From NCBI RefSeq assembly GCF_020829445.1, contig NZ_JAIVFV010000019.1:1-63381 (forward strand): a stretch of DNA of 63,381 nt. The letters run 5' to 3'. Of this stretch, positions 18,386-28,561 are shown one piece after another. Each line of letters starts with the position of its first letter. The first letter of the stretch is position 1. The notes below the pieces were generated by a model. The model saw only the letters and a list, made by a program, of their open reading frames with translations. It was not told where the DNA came from and did not search any database. Both the position numbers and the translations under genes were made by a program. Source of the stretch: Nostoc sp. CHAB 5836 (GTDB lineage: Bacteria > Cyanobacteriota > Cyanobacteriia > Cyanobacteriales > Nostocaceae).

Positions 18386-19315
18386 ATGAATCAATTGAGA
18401 CCTAAAAATTGGATATTAATCAAACAGCAGCTGACCCCTTATTTATTTTTACTACCCGCCTTAGTTCTTTTGGGATTAACTGTCTTTTGGCCTGCACTGC
18501 AAGCGTTTTACCTCAGCTTTACTAACTATGAAGATATTGCCCAACCGCCACAATGGATAGGTTTCGCCAACTTCCTCAAGCTTTGGAAGGATGCAGTTTT
18601 TTGGAAAACCTTAGAAAACACTTTTTTATATCTTCTGGGTGTAGTTCCAATTTTAGTAATTGCTCCCTTAGTGTTGGCAATTTTGGTAAATCAGAAACTG
18701 CGGGGGATGAATTGGTTTAGAGCAGCGTACTACACCCCAGTAGTAATTTCAATGGTGGTTGCGGGAATAGCTTGGAAATGGATGTATGCAGAAAACGGAT
18801 TACTTAATCAGTTATTTAAAGGTTTAGGGATTTTTCCAGAAGGCATTCCTTGGCTAACTAGCCCAGCAAAAATTTTTGGCATTGTACCAATTTCTCTTGC
18901 CAGCGTCATGGCTGTCACCGTGTGGAAGGGGCTAGGCTATTACATGGTGATTTATTTAGCGGGGTTGCAATCAATTCCGGCTGATGTGTACGAAGCTGCT
19001 GCGATCGATGGCTCTGATGGAATCAGCAAACATTGGGATATTACCATACCTTTGATGAAGCCGTATCTAGCACTAGTGGCGGTGATTTCGGCTATTTCGG
19101 CAACGAAAGTGTTTGAAGAAGTATACATTATGACTCAAGGGGGGCCACTCAGTAGCTCAAAAACGATTGTTTATTATCTATATGAGCAAGCCTTCAACAA
19201 TTTGGAAATTAGCTATGGTTGTACAATTGGGCTAGTGCTATTTTTGATAATTTTGGGCTTATCGATTTTGCGACTAGTTATTAATCAGCAAGGGGACGAT
19301 AATATCACAATTTAA
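18386..19315 (+). CDS. Sugar ABC transporter permease (MalF/UgpA-like), orphan
   Basis: This 309-residue inner-membrane permease has about six membrane helices. LFLLPALVLLGLTVFWPALQ (about 16-35) is the first, and the cytoplasmic EAA loop reads EAAAIDGSDGISKHWDITIP (about 208-227), which contacts the ATPase. No partner permease, binding protein or ATPase is adjacent. In Anabaena an orphan permease, GlsP, serves glucoside uptake, and this could be its counterpart, but that is inference. The ATG at 18386 is preferred because the upstream extension to 18326 is family A sequence. Confidence 0.88.
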   Translation: MNQLRPKNWILIKQQLTPYLFLLPALVLLGLTVFWPALQAFYLSFTNYEDIAQPPQWIGFANFLKLWKDAVFWKTLENTFLYLLGVVPILVIAPLVLAILVNQKLRGMNWFRAAYYTPVVISMVVAGIAWKWMYAENGLLNQLFKGLGIFPEGIPWLTSPAKIFGIVPISLASVMAVTVWKGLGYYMVIYLAGLQSIPADVYEAAAIDGSDGISKHWDITIPLMKPYLALVAVISAISATKVFEEVYIMTQGGPLSSSKTIVYYLYEQAFNNLEISYGCTIGLVLFLIILGLSILRLVINQQGDDNITI

Positions 19316-19391
19316 TTCAAAGATATTAAATTTATAAAAATAATTCTTGATCAGCAATGACAATCTGAAAATATTCAAATATCCAGAGTGC

Positions 19392-20219
19392 ATGAAAACA
19401 GATACGATTTTTTACACCTTATTTCAAACTCTTCCAGGTGTCTTATTTGAACTTTTAGAACAATCCCAATCCCTGGCGTTACACTACCAATTTACCTCAG
19501 TAGAAATCAAAGAACTAGCACGTCGCATCGATGGTTTATTCTTACCCAAACCTGACTTTCCAGAAGACACAATTTATTTTGTTGAGGTACAGTTTCAGCG
19601 CGATGATGATATTTACTGGCGAATAATCACAGAAGCTTTCCTGTATATAAATCAATATAAACCTCAACGTCGCTGGCAAGCAGTATTGCTTTTTGCTCAA
19701 CGCAGTCTCGACCCAGGTGTGCCATTCATTTATCAAACATCATTAGTTCAACAGCAAATTCGTATAATTTATTTAGACGAATTAGATGATGTACCATCAT
19801 CTTCAATTGGGCTAGGCGTGATTAAGTTAGTAGTTGCAGCAGAAGATAAAGCAGTACAGCAAGCGAAAAACTTGATAAATCAAGTACAACAAACGGATGA
19901 CGCTAACCGTAGCAATCTTTTAGAATTAGTAGAGAGAATGCTTATCTATAAATTTGTAAACAAAAGTCAACAGGAGTTAGAAGCGATGTTTGGATTAACC
20001 GATTGGAGACAAACTAAATTTTACCAGGAAGTAAAGGAAGAAACAAAGCAGGAAGTAAAAAATGAGGTTCGAGAAGAAACAAAGCTCGATACTATACCCC
20101 GTCTGGTTAAGTTTGGTTTAAGTATAGAGCAAATCGCCGAAGCATTAGAATTGGATGTTAAACAGGTACGACAAGTTATTGATAAGCAAGGAGAAGGAGG
20201 AACAGGAAGTAACTCGTAA
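19392..20219 (+). CDS. Rpn-family / DUF2887 PD-(D/E)XK nuclease-like protein
   Basis: The 275-residue protein starts MKTDTIFYTLFQTLPGVLFEL and has RRIDGLFLP...IYFVEVQFQ, where D, E and Q-rich strand positions match the PD-(D/E)XK core of recombination-promoting nucleases. The C-terminal region has charged heptads (EEVKQEVKNEVREETK-like) and an IEQIAEALELDVKQVRQVI helix-turn-helix-like tail. Such proteins occur in many copies in cyanobacteria and are annotated as transposase-like, though no inverted repeats were found here. The ATG at 19392 is chosen over an upstream TTG. Confidence 0.82.
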   Translation: MKTDTIFYTLFQTLPGVLFELLEQSQSLALHYQFTSVEIKELARRIDGLFLPKPDFPEDTIYFVEVQFQRDDDIYWRIITEAFLYINQYKPQRRWQAVLLFAQRSLDPGVPFIYQTSLVQQQIRIIYLDELDDVPSSSIGLGVIKLVVAAEDKAVQQAKNLINQVQQTDDANRSNLLELVERMLIYKFVNKSQQELEAMFGLTDWRQTKFYQEVKEETKQEVKNEVREETKLDTIPRLVKFGLSIEQIAEALELDVKQVRQVIDKQGEGGTGSNS

Positions 20220-20240
20220 TTTAAAATTGAAGAGATTTCT

Positions 20241-23200
20241 TTAAAACCGCGTTTGATACTCTAATACTGCACGGCTATCATCGGTTAAATTAGTGGAAGC
20301 ACGCACACGAAATTCGTCGTTGATCCGGTAATTAACACCCCATTGGAAGGGGTCATTTGTTGTCAAAATTTTGATACTGGAAACGGATATCTTAGAAGAA
20401 ATATCAACCCCAGCTTCTGCTGCTAATTCCAATGTTGAATTACTTCTTCCTGCCTCGGGATTCTCAGAAATAACCGTAGGAAATATCCGCAATTCATTTA
20501 AGCCAAAGGTATTACCAATCTGGTTAAAAGCTGACTGAAAATTATTGAACACAGCCGATCCTGCGATGTTAATCAGACCCAAAGTACTGTCAGCACGTCC
20601 TTGAGTGTCTACAAATCCACCTCCTAAAAGAGCCACAATTTCGGTTTGACTACGTGATGGACTACTTGTTAGTTCTAAACTTTCATTCAGTTTGCTAGCT
20701 AAACCATTGATAGTAGCTTCGACGCGAACACTTTCTAAGGCTGATAAACCTGTGGAATTTACCCGACCGAAGTCATTACTTTGAGTTACATCCAGTACTT
20801 TGGCAAATAGCCGAATATCTAAGTTGGGGTCGCGGGGTTGAGAGGGACTAAAAGTTGCAGTGTGTGTATAGCCACGAGCAAGGTTAAATTGGGTAGTAAA
20901 TAAATTCACTCCACCTTGTTCTAACCGGATAGTGCCATTGGGTATCGGCTGATTGATTGAGCCGTTAACTATGAGATTACCAGTTGCGCGGAAGCTGAGA
21001 ATAGGGGCACGGGTAATTTGGACGTTTTTACCTAGTTCTAAATCTAGATTATTAAATCTAGCGATGCCTAATGCCGTCAATTCATTTCTCATCTCATTCT
21101 CAATTTCAGGTTCACTCTGCTTATTGGCTTTGGTAGGTGATACGTCAATACTACTATTTTCAGATGAAGTGGCATTGCTAGATTCTGCCAGCAATACTTG
21201 ACCATCAAATAAATTTATTTTACCGCCAATTATGGGGTTAAGGGCAGAACCAGTAATCTGCAAATTGCCGCTAGCGCCTCCCTGATAAAGTCCCTTGAGA
21301 ATCAACGCTAGCGGATCGAGATTAACGGTTAGGGGATTGTTGATAGTCACGTTCTCATTGTTGAAAATGGGAATTTCTCCAGCAGCTTCTACCTTGCCAT
21401 CGCTAAATCTACCCTGAAGATTTTCTACTAAAATGCTGTCAAAATTAAACAGTACTCTACCTGTGACATCTTTGAGCTTACCTGGCAAAGCCTGGGCTGA
21501 AAAAGTAGCATTATTGACAGTAGCAATTCCATTTACTTCGGGTTTTTGCAATGTTCCCCGCACCTTGAGGTCTATTTCTCCTTCACCTTTTTCAAATAGT
21601 ACTTGATTAGTGAGTGCGTTTAACAGTGCCAATCCCTCGTTTTCCAACTTCATATCTAAACTGATTTGCTCACTGTCTGATGCCACGGAAGCAAAAGGCA
21701 ATTTATAAGGTATGCTGCCAGTAATATCAACAGGTTTTGGCCCAGTAACGGCTACAGTACTACCAAAGTTTAAGCGTCCGTTGGCATAGCTGAAACTTGC
21801 GATCGCTGACTCTATTTTGTTCTGATTGAGTTTTCCTTCTGTGATTTGCAATGCCCCTCTAGCTTGGGGATTAGCAATGCTGCCTGCTAAAGCTGCTGTA
21901 CCGTTAAGATTACCTGTGATTCCAACTGGTAGTTTGACAAAATTATTTAATACTTGTACCGGAAAATTATTCACCCGCAGCTGGCCAGATTGTTCATCAC
22001 CGCCAACGTTACCCGTGAAGGCAATCAACCTGTTTTGAGACGCGATTCGCAAAGGTCGCAAACTCAAAACACCGTTTTCAAAGTTGCCTTCGGCAATCAC
22101 GTTGTCGGCAGTATAAAAACGGTTTCGTTCTTCCTTTTTACCCCAGGCAAAGTTTTGTCCATTGAAATTAAATTCTACTGACAATCCATTAGCTGTAGCT
22201 GTATTTACACTTACTTCCCCGTTAAAAGTCCCTTTTAAGTCTGCTATGTCCGGTATGGGAGTGGAATCAAATCGCTGTTGTTCCTGTTCTGCCACTAGGG
22301 CTTGAATTTCAGAAAACCGTTGGATTTGGGTCAATAAGGGTTGATTTGGCGCTCCTTGGGGCGTGGTGCTGAGATCCTCTGCTGTGCCGTAGATTTCTGC
22401 TGAACCACCTGGCAAATTTTGTAAATCAAATACCTGTGCTATGGCTAGAACATCTTGGATCTCACCCTGCTTAACGTTCAGTTTACCTTGTAGTTGAGGG
22501 ACTTTAGGGGTTTGATCTAAAGTACCAACAAGAGCGTAGCTACTTTTGCCTTTGACAAATTCGCTACTGGTTAGTGTGCCTTTGCCGTTACCGTAGCGGA
22601 ATTGAGCCGTTAAACGATCGCCTGTAACCCGGCCAATTTGCGGATTAGCGATCGCTAAATTTCCTGTTGCTGCCAATGTCTGCTGATTAAACAGCAAATC
22701 CCCAGTTAACAACCCAGTTATTTTACCACTACCAAGGCGAGTAATTGGTGGCGGAGTCAAATTCAATATTTGTAAGGGGAAATTGGCAACTTTGAGCGCC
22801 CAATCATTCCCTTGAATATTACCTGTTGCTGATGCTTGCTGCCATTTGACCAAGAAAGATTTCGGGCGATTATTAGCATCTAAATTGAAGGATAGGCGAT
22901 CTCTATTTCCTGCCAAGTTCAAATTTAAACCGCGTCCTTGCGCTGAATCGATGTTTCCAGTTAACAACGGCTCAAAAGCAATATCTTGAACAACTAAGTC
23001 TCGTAAGTTGATTTGTCCTGCTACATTTGGTAAGGGCAGCTTACCAGTGATTTGACCATTAAAATCTGCTCTCCCCGCCACAGCAACCTGATTAGGAAGA
23101 TTTATGGGTAACTGTTTTAAGTTGTAATTCTGCGCCTGGACGTTGAGATTTAGGGCAGTAATTTCCGGTATACCTGCCTTGGTTGCATTGGCTAATATGT

Positions 23201-25976
23201 TACCAGTAACATTTAATCCGGGAGCAGTTGCTCGCTCAATGGTCAGCCTTTCACCACTCCAAGCGATCGCAGCCGTCAGGGGTTGCTCAAAACCAGGGAT
23301 ACCTTGGGATAATTGCACCTGTCCAGCAGCACGTACATCAGCTAATTTGGATGATCCTAGGGTGCCAACTAATTGCAACTGACCGCCAAATTGACCATGC
23401 AATTGTTGATTTAACCGATTTAATTCCACACCGTCAGCATTAACTACAGCTTGATAGCGACCATTGCCTAATTGGATATTAGAAGCTGCGATCGTTCCAC
23501 CTGCAACATCCACCCGTCCCTGACCGCTAGCTTCGATAGTTTGCGGTTGGAAGGACTCCACAGAACCTGCCACCTTTCCTTGACCAGTTAACCTCCCTCG
23601 GAACTGCGGGGGTACTGCTACCAACTGCTGCAACGGAACATTATTTGCTTGAACTTGCGCCTGATATGCACCATTACCGACTTGGATATTAGAGGCTGTA
23701 ATAGTTCCACCTGCAACATTTACCCGCCCTTGACCGTTGGCTTGAATAGTTTGCGGTTTAAAAGAATCAACAGAACCCGCGACATTGAACTGACCAGTTA
23801 ACCCTCCCTGGAACTGCTTTGGTACTGTTGCTAACTCTTGCACAGGCACATTATTTGCTTGAACTTGCGCCTGATATACACCATTAGCCACTTGAATATT
23901 AGAGGCTGTAATAGTTCCACCGCTAATAGCAAGGCGACCTTCACCACTGCCACGTAGAGTTTTCAGGCTGAAATTATCTCTCTCACCTGCGATTTGGAAC
24001 GTACCCGCCAATGGATTATTGAAAGCTGGGGGAGACTGTTTTAATATTTGCCCCAACCGCACACCATTAGCTTCGAGTTTAGCAGAGAAGTTTTGGTCTT
24101 GCAGTTGAATATGAGAAACTGCAACTGTGCCCCCACCAATTTGAACTCCTGCACCATCAGTGCGAATCGTGGCAATTTTGAATGGTGCTGTGTTGCCTGA
24201 AAGAATGAGACGACCATTGAACTGTGCCCCCGCCAAAGAGACATTTTGCAGTTGATTTGTGTTTACAAAAGGTTGTAACTGCACCCCAGAGGCAACAGCC
24301 ACCGCTTGCCAACGCTGATTGGCGTAACTACCAGTTGCCCGTACAGTGCCACCACCGACATTCAGAGCTACATTGCGGAAAGAGACGGTGCGATTTGGAG
24401 CGATAGCAACTTCGCCAGTTCCGGGGTAAGTTCCATTAGGAGCTTGAAATTGTACCACCGTTTGGACATTGGTAGGAGGGCCTGTTAGTTGGGCAGTACC
24501 TAAGACATTACCGATTTGGAAATTGGGTGTTGTTTCGTAAACTCTGGCGATCGCATCCCCTGGAACATTCTTGGCAGCAAAATTTAAATCCAGTCGCGGG
24601 GTTTTACCGAGTTGAATGGTTCCAGCGCCCGTAATTTCACCACCAACTTGAGCTTTACCTTGAATATCTCTCAGGGTAATTAAAGAGGAACTAGTAGCAA
24701 GCTCAAACTTACTGCTGATACTATTAAAATCAACTTTGTCAATCCGAGCAGTTTGGATTGTGGCAACTGTACCTGAGAGAATTGGTTCAGTAGTTGATCC
24801 GGTAATCTGCAAATCAGCTTGTACTTGTCCAGCGATCGGCACAGGTAGTTTGACCTTAAGAGTCTCCTGGGCATTAGCCAAACTCACCGCATTTACACGC
24901 CCTGCCAACTTAAAGCCTGCTTGAGTATCAATGATTCCCGTAGCCACTAGGGGAATTTTGCCGTAGTTGCTAGTAACGTTGTTTAACTGCAACTCCGTTC
25001 CCCGGAAACCGAGGTTTCCTTGGGTATTGCTCAACAGTTGCGGCACTTTAGGTATTTGAACTGTTACACCTTGCACAGCAGCGCTACCAAACAATAAAGT
25101 TCGCTGTCCTGGTATCAACTGAACTAACAAGTCACCATTAGCTCGACCCGCCTGTAAGTTCACTGGTAACTTAATCAACCGAGCAATATTCTCAGCCAGT
25201 AAATCTTGCGATCGCACCTGAAAGTCACCTGCTAGCACCCTGGAACGTGTCTTTCCCTGAATGGAAACACTGCCACCACTGTCTGCTTGGCCGCCCGCTT
25301 CAAAGGTGATCAGCTGGTTGTTTGCTAAAAGTTGGGCAAATCCATTGATTTGAGAAAATGTTACAGGGGATGAGGGGGATGAGGGGGATGAGGGGGATGA
25401 GGGAGATGAGGAGGATGTTGCTCCCCCATCTCCCCCTGCTCCCCCATCTCCCCCCTGCGGCATCAACGCCAGCTTGGCATTGCGAAACCACAATTTGTCC
25501 AAATCGGTTTTAATGACACCGCTTTCGCCAGATGGCGCGATGTTAGTGGAAACCCAGCGCCCTTGGTTATCCTGTTCAATGTAAATATCTGGGTTGACTA
25601 AGGTAACATCTAACTTTAAGTGGCGGTTAAAGATTAGTTGTAACAGGTCAAAACCCACCTCTACAGCTTCGACTGCGGCCCGATCCGGATCTGTGGGTGT
25701 CGCTGGGATAGCTGAAACCCCAAACTGCACTCCTGTCAACGAAAATTGTGTGACTCTTCCCAGTTTTACTGGACGGTTGAGTGTAGTCGTGAGACTTTTT
25801 TGTGCCAAGGGTGTTAACTCTGTTTGGACAAAAGTCCACAACCGCCAAATGCCGACGACAACTCCGAACAGTAAAAGTCCACCCAAAGCAATGCTACCCC
25901 GACTCAACACCAGCAACCACAGACGCTTGCGGATAGGGGACGGCGAGAGAATATCTTGATTGGGAGATTTAGTCAT
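20241..25976 (-). CDS. TamB/DUF490-type translocation and assembly protein
   Basis: The 1911-residue protein is anchored by one helix (about residues 18-50) and then forms a very long beta-rich region. TamB-type proteins bridge inner and outer membranes and move lipids or aid outer-membrane protein assembly. The DUF490 domain occupies roughly the last 400 residues and ends with a beta-strand Phe (VLEYQTRF). Three near-identical ~70-residue repeats with GGTITASNIQV lie at about residues 680-850. Residues about 173-205 (GGDGGAGGDGG, then SSP triplets) are an in-frame minisatellite. A divergent DUF3110 gene lies upstream. Confidence 0.9.
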   Translation of the reverse strand: MTKSPNQDILSPSPIRKRLWLLVLSRGSIALGGLLLFGVVVGIWRLWTFVQTELTPLAQKSLTTTLNRPVKLGRVTQFSLTGVQFGVSAIPATPTDPDRAAVEAVEVGFDLLQLIFNRHLKLDVTLVNPDIYIEQDNQGRWVSTNIAPSGESGVIKTDLDKLWFRNAKLALMPQGGDGGAGGDGGATSSSSPSSPSSPSSPSSPVTFSQINGFAQLLANNQLITFEAGGQADSGGSVSIQGKTRSRVLAGDFQVRSQDLLAENIARLIKLPVNLQAGRANGDLLVQLIPGQRTLLFGSAAVQGVTVQIPKVPQLLSNTQGNLGFRGTELQLNNVTSNYGKIPLVATGIIDTQAGFKLAGRVNAVSLANAQETLKVKLPVPIAGQVQADLQITGSTTEPILSGTVATIQTARIDKVDFNSISSKFELATSSSLITLRDIQGKAQVGGEITGAGTIQLGKTPRLDLNFAAKNVPGDAIARVYETTPNFQIGNVLGTAQLTGPPTNVQTVVQFQAPNGTYPGTGEVAIAPNRTVSFRNVALNVGGGTVRATGSYANQRWQAVAVASGVQLQPFVNTNQLQNVSLAGAQFNGRLILSGNTAPFKIATIRTDGAGVQIGGGTVAVSHIQLQDQNFSAKLEANGVRLGQILKQSPPAFNNPLAGTFQIAGERDNFSLKTLRGSGEGRLAISGGTITASNIQVANGVYQAQVQANNVPVQELATVPKQFQGGLTGQFNVAGSVDSFKPQTIQANGQGRVNVAGGTITASNIQVGNGAYQAQVQANNVPLQQLVAVPPQFRGRLTGQGKVAGSVESFQPQTIEASGQGRVDVAGGTIAASNIQLGNGRYQAVVNADGVELNRLNQQLHGQFGGQLQLVGTLGSSKLADVRAAGQVQLSQGIPGFEQPLTAAIAWSGERLTIERATAPGLNVTGNILANATKAGIPEITALNLNVQAQNYNLKQLPINLPNQVAVAGRADFNGQITGKLPLPNVAGQINLRDLVVQDIAFEPLLTGNIDSAQGRGLNLNLAGNRDRLSFNLDANNRPKSFLVKWQQASATGNIQGNDWALKVANFPLQILNLTPPPITRLGSGKITGLLTGDLLFNQQTLAATGNLAIANPQIGRVTGDRLTAQFRYGNGKGTLTSSEFVKGKSSYALVGTLDQTPKVPQLQGKLNVKQGEIQDVLAIAQVFDLQNLPGGSAEIYGTAEDLSTTPQGAPNQPLLTQIQRFSEIQALVAEQEQQRFDSTPIPDIADLKGTFNGEVSVNTATANGLSVEFNFNGQNFAWGKKEERNRFYTADNVIAEGNFENGVLSLRPLRIASQNRLIAFTGNVGGDEQSGQLRVNNFPVQVLNNFVKLPVGITGNLNGTAALAGSIANPQARGALQITEGKLNQNKIESAIASFSYANGRLNFGSTVAVTGPKPVDITGSIPYKLPFASVASDSEQISLDMKLENEGLALLNALTNQVLFEKGEGEIDLKVRGTLQKPEVNGIATVNNATFSAQALPGKLKDVTGRVLFNFDSILVENLQGRFSDGKVEAAGEIPIFNNENVTINNPLTVNLDPLALILKGLYQGGASGNLQITGSALNPIIGGKINLFDGQVLLAESSNATSSENSSIDVSPTKANKQSEPEIENEMRNELTALGIARFNNLDLELGKNVQITRAPILSFRATGNLIVNGSINQPIPNGTIRLEQGGVNLFTTQFNLARGYTHTATFSPSQPRDPNLDIRLFAKVLDVTQSNDFGRVNSTGLSALESVRVEATINGLASKLNESLELTSSPSRSQTEIVALLGGGFVDTQGRADSTLGLINIAGSAVFNNFQSAFNQIGNTFGLNELRIFPTVISENPEAGRSNSTLELAAEAGVDISSKISVSSIKILTTNDPFQWGVNYRINDEFRVRASTNLTDDSRAVLEYQTRF
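23450..23960 (-). repeat. Three internal repeats within the TamB-like gene
   Basis: Three direct repeats of about 210 bases encode ITASNIQVGNGAYQAQVQAN-type units followed by VPxQFxGxLTGQ and GSVxSFxPQTI. Their DNA is very similar, which points to recent expansion of the beta-helical repeat or to gene conversion. Confidence 0.85.
25364..25457. repeat. 9-base minisatellite inside the TamB-like gene (E3)
   Basis: About ten GGGGATGAG-type units and CTCCCCCATCTCC variants lie within the reading frame. Read on the minus strand they give Ser-Ser-Pro triplets and a Gly/Asp-rich run. The 9-base period keeps the frame whatever the copy number. Confidence 0.88.
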
Positions 25977-26354
25977 TTGCTTTCACTGCATTCATTGCCG
26001 GATGTCGCTGGCACACAAGCATTAACTGGCACATTGGTTCAGTATGCCATTTCCAGGATACGCCAACTAAACTCAAGACCTGACTGGTTGAGTGACGGTA
26101 TTTGCTTAATCCACTACTTATGCTTCATAATATTGGCGTTTTCAGGTAAATCTGATCTCAATTATGATCGGGTTTAGTCCCGAACTCCTAGAAATAGGAA
26201 TACTTAACGTGGCAACGGCGGATGAGACGGCAAATCCCAAAGACGAATAAGACCGCCCCTGAGTTCAATGATGTTGGAGACCTTCCAACCTCAGCGAAAC
26301 AGGTTGGGGTACTTCACTATGAATAGACCTTAAAAAAGACAAATGATTACACCA
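25977..26354. promoter_or_regulatory. Divergent intergenic region, tamB / DUF3110
   Basis: This 378-base gap must hold promoters for both flanking genes. No firm -10/-35 pair was identified. A small hairpin at 26285-26308 pairs CCAACCT with AGGTTGG. No known repeat family was seen. Confidence 0.4.
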
Positions 26355-26771
26355 ATGCGTGTTTTTGTGTTGATTTTTAATGCTAGAACGGAAAATGAGG
26401 GGATTCACACGATTCGGGAGGGCGATCGCAATAAAATTCTGATGTTCGAGTCAGAAGACGACGCGACGCGCTTTGCCCTGATGTTAGAAGCTCAGGATTT
26501 CCCCTCACCTACACCAGAGCCAATCGATGCTGAGGAAATCAAGGAATTTTGCGAAAGTGCTGGATATGAATGGGAAATCATCCCAGAAAACAGCAATTTA
26601 GTTGTCACTCCCCCACAACTGAACGTGGAAGAAACTGACTGGCAAGCAGATGCCCAGAAGGAGGATACTGTTGAAGATACCTTCCCTGTAAACCAACAGC
26701 CATTAGAAGAACCAGAATTGTCTGATTCTGAACTAGAGAAGATGCGGCGCAAATTGGAAGGATTGTTGTAA
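26355..26771 (+). CDS. DUF3110 domain protein
   Basis: A 138-residue cytosolic protein of a family found in cyanobacteria and plastids, function unknown. The conserved N-terminal domain runs over residues 1-75: MRVFVLIFNARTENEGIHT, a DRNKILMFESEDDATRFA stretch and an acidic loop. The tail is very acidic and ends in a conserved-looking LEKMRRKLEGLL helix. ATG at 26355 gives the usual family start; ATG at 26343 would add four residues. It is divergent from tamB and precedes murQ by 132 bases. Confidence 0.88.
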   Translation: MRVFVLIFNARTENEGIHTIREGDRNKILMFESEDDATRFALMLEAQDFPSPTPEPIDAEEIKEFCESAGYEWEIIPENSNLVVTPPQLNVEETDWQADAQKEDTVEDTFPVNQQPLEEPELSDSELEKMRRKLEGLL

Positions 26772-26903
26772 TTAGTCATTAGTCATTAGTCCTTGGTCAT
26801 TGGTAAAAAGTCATTAGCCACTGGTCGCTAACTGACTAATGACAATGGACATAGCGCTCAAAAGGTGGCTTCCCGTAGGGTAGGACAAAGGATCAAAGGA
26901 CAA
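26771..26903. repeat. Heptamer-type repeats leading into the murQ start
   Basis: Degenerate GTCATTAGTCATTAGTCC units (26774-26845) are followed by a GCTTCCCGTAGGGTAGGA piece and GGACAAATGACAAA. The murQ start ATG is the ATG inside the repeat word ACAAATGAC, with AAAGG five bases upstream. Confidence 0.75.
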
Positions 26904-27833
26904 ATGACAAACTTTCAGGAACGCGGACATCTTTTAACCGAACTGGTAAATCCTAACAGTCTGAACTTAGATCAGCTTAGTTCTCTGGAATTGGTGGAAC
27001 TGTTTAATAACGAAGACCAAAAGGCTGTCGCAGCAGTTGCGGCGGCGAAAATTCAGTTAGCAGAGGCAATTGATATCACCGCAGAGCGTTTACGCCACGG
27101 AGGACACCTATTTTATATCGGCGCAGGGACAAGCGGTCGGTTAGGGGTGTTAGATGCTGCTGAGTGTCCGCCGACTTTTTGTACACCCCCAGAGTTGGTA
27201 CAGGGGATTATTGCTGGTGGTGCTGGCGCACTGGTACGCAGTTCTGAAGATTTAGAAGACAGTATTGAAGATGGCGAGGCTGCGATCGCTGGGCGACACA
27301 TTACCCAGCTAGATGTAGTAGTTGGCATTACGGCTGGTGGTACAACGCCATTTGTCCACGGTGCGCTTCATGCTGCCCGTCAGCGAGGAGCCACAACTAT
27401 TTTTATCGCCTGTGTTCCGGCTGAACAAGTTAGCTTTGATGCTGATGTTGACATTCGCCTATTGACAGGGGCAGAGATCATCGCCGGCTCAACTCGTTTA
27501 AAAGCTGGTACAGCCACGAAGTTAGCTTTAAATATCCTTTCCACTGGAGTAATGGTGAAGCTAGGCAAAGTGTATGGCAATCGCATGGTGGATGTGGCGG
27601 TAACAAATCAAAAATTACGCGATCGCGCTTTGCGAATTTTGCAAGACCTCACAGGTTTAAGTCGGGAAACTGCTGGTTTTTTACTAGAACGTAGTGGTAA
27701 GTGGGTCAAGCTAGCCCTATTGATGCACTGGACTGGTTTGGAAAAAGACGAGGGCGATCGGCTTCTTTCAGAACACCAAAGTAATCTCAGGGCAGCCGTT
27801 GTGAGTTATCAAAATCAAAAGCAACTTGAATAA
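26904..27833 (+). CDS. murQ: N-acetylmuramic acid 6-phosphate etherase
   Basis: The 309-residue enzyme cleaves the lactyl ether of MurNAc-6-P, giving GlcNAc-6-P, in peptidoglycan recycling. The SIS domain has FYIGAGTSGRLGVLDAAECPPTF (Ser and Glu of the sugar-phosphate site), GITAGGTTPFVHGAL and AGSTRLKAGTATKLALN. The C-terminal helical tail is typical. The start at 26904 gives MTNFQERGHLLTE, as in family members. The stop TAA is also the first triplet of the family C element that follows, so the last residues may be altered from the ancestor. Confidence 0.95.
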   Translation: MTNFQERGHLLTELVNPNSLNLDQLSSLELVELFNNEDQKAVAAVAAAKIQLAEAIDITAERLRHGGHLFYIGAGTSGRLGVLDAAECPPTFCTPPELVQGIIAGGAGALVRSSEDLEDSIEDGEAAIAGRHITQLDVVVGITAGGTTPFVHGALHAARQRGATTIFIACVPAEQVSFDADVDIRLLTGAEIIAGSTRLKAGTATKLALNILSTGVMVKLGKVYGNRMVDVAVTNQKLRDRALRILQDLTGLSRETAGFLLERSGKWVKLALLMHWTGLEKDEGDRLLSEHQSNLRAAVVSYQNQKQLE

Positions 27834-28003
27834 GTACAATATTTCATAAATTCGTAGCGAATTCTCTTTGCGTTCCTACCCTACGGGAAGGCGAAGCGCC
27901 TATGCGCTTCCCTTTGCGCCCCTACCCTGCGGGAAGGCGAGGCGCCTATGCGTTTAAATTTCAACCCTCAATTCACCACGATTTTATGCTGCATCTGTAC
28001 TTA
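27831..28003 (+). mobile_element. Family C element, copy C1
   Basis: A 173-base element starting TAAGTACAATATTTCATAAA and ending ATGCTGCATCTGTACTTA, so the ends form an inverted repeat. The core has two GGGAAGGCGAxGCGCCTATG hairpins. Two further copies lie at 45731-45904 and 46712-46886 in the opposite orientation. No ORF is present. Confidence 0.85.
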
Positions 28004-28561
28004 GTCCGCGCAGGCGGACGAAAGCCTGTATAGCCAGGAATTCCATTCGCCAAGGCTTAAGTTGACACCTATGAGCATTGCTGTGCCCCTAGGGCGTAGT
28101 CTATTTACCCGAAAATAGTTGGAAATAAAAATCCGGGCTTCTACGGAGATAATTGTCCGTAAAGATTATTAAAATAATATATCAATACTGAATTCATTTT
28201 AATGATGTGGACTATACCCAACTACATGAGTTACGAAATATTAGCAGAAAAACAAAGCCATACATAAGCCTTACTTTTAATAATCTTGATTTAGGCTGCT
28301 ATAGGACTCCTCCTTGATTTTTGAACAAAACTTAGTACACCTTTATTCTTTTTTCCCTGTTGCCTATTCCCTATTCCCTCTCTCTACGAGTAATTTAAAA
28401 AATATAGAACTTACGCCTAAAAATAATATGCCAGTTGCGTAAGTCCTAAATTAAATCGGATTGCTATCCAAATGCATTTACACTTATTGATATGTCTGCT
28501 GACCACTATATAGCTAGTGTGGGTTTTTCAAAAGCTGGCTTTTTTATCAAAGGAACAAAGT
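28004..28561. repeat. Gap before the taxis cluster: short repeats only
   Basis: There is a GTCCGCGCAGGCGGAC palindrome near 28002-28018, also seen near 196-210. A short relative of family I (GAACTTACGCC...TTGCGTAAGTCCTA) lies at about 28408-28448. The promoter of the cluster probably lies after 28450, but no clear -10/-35 pair was identified. Confidence 0.6.
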
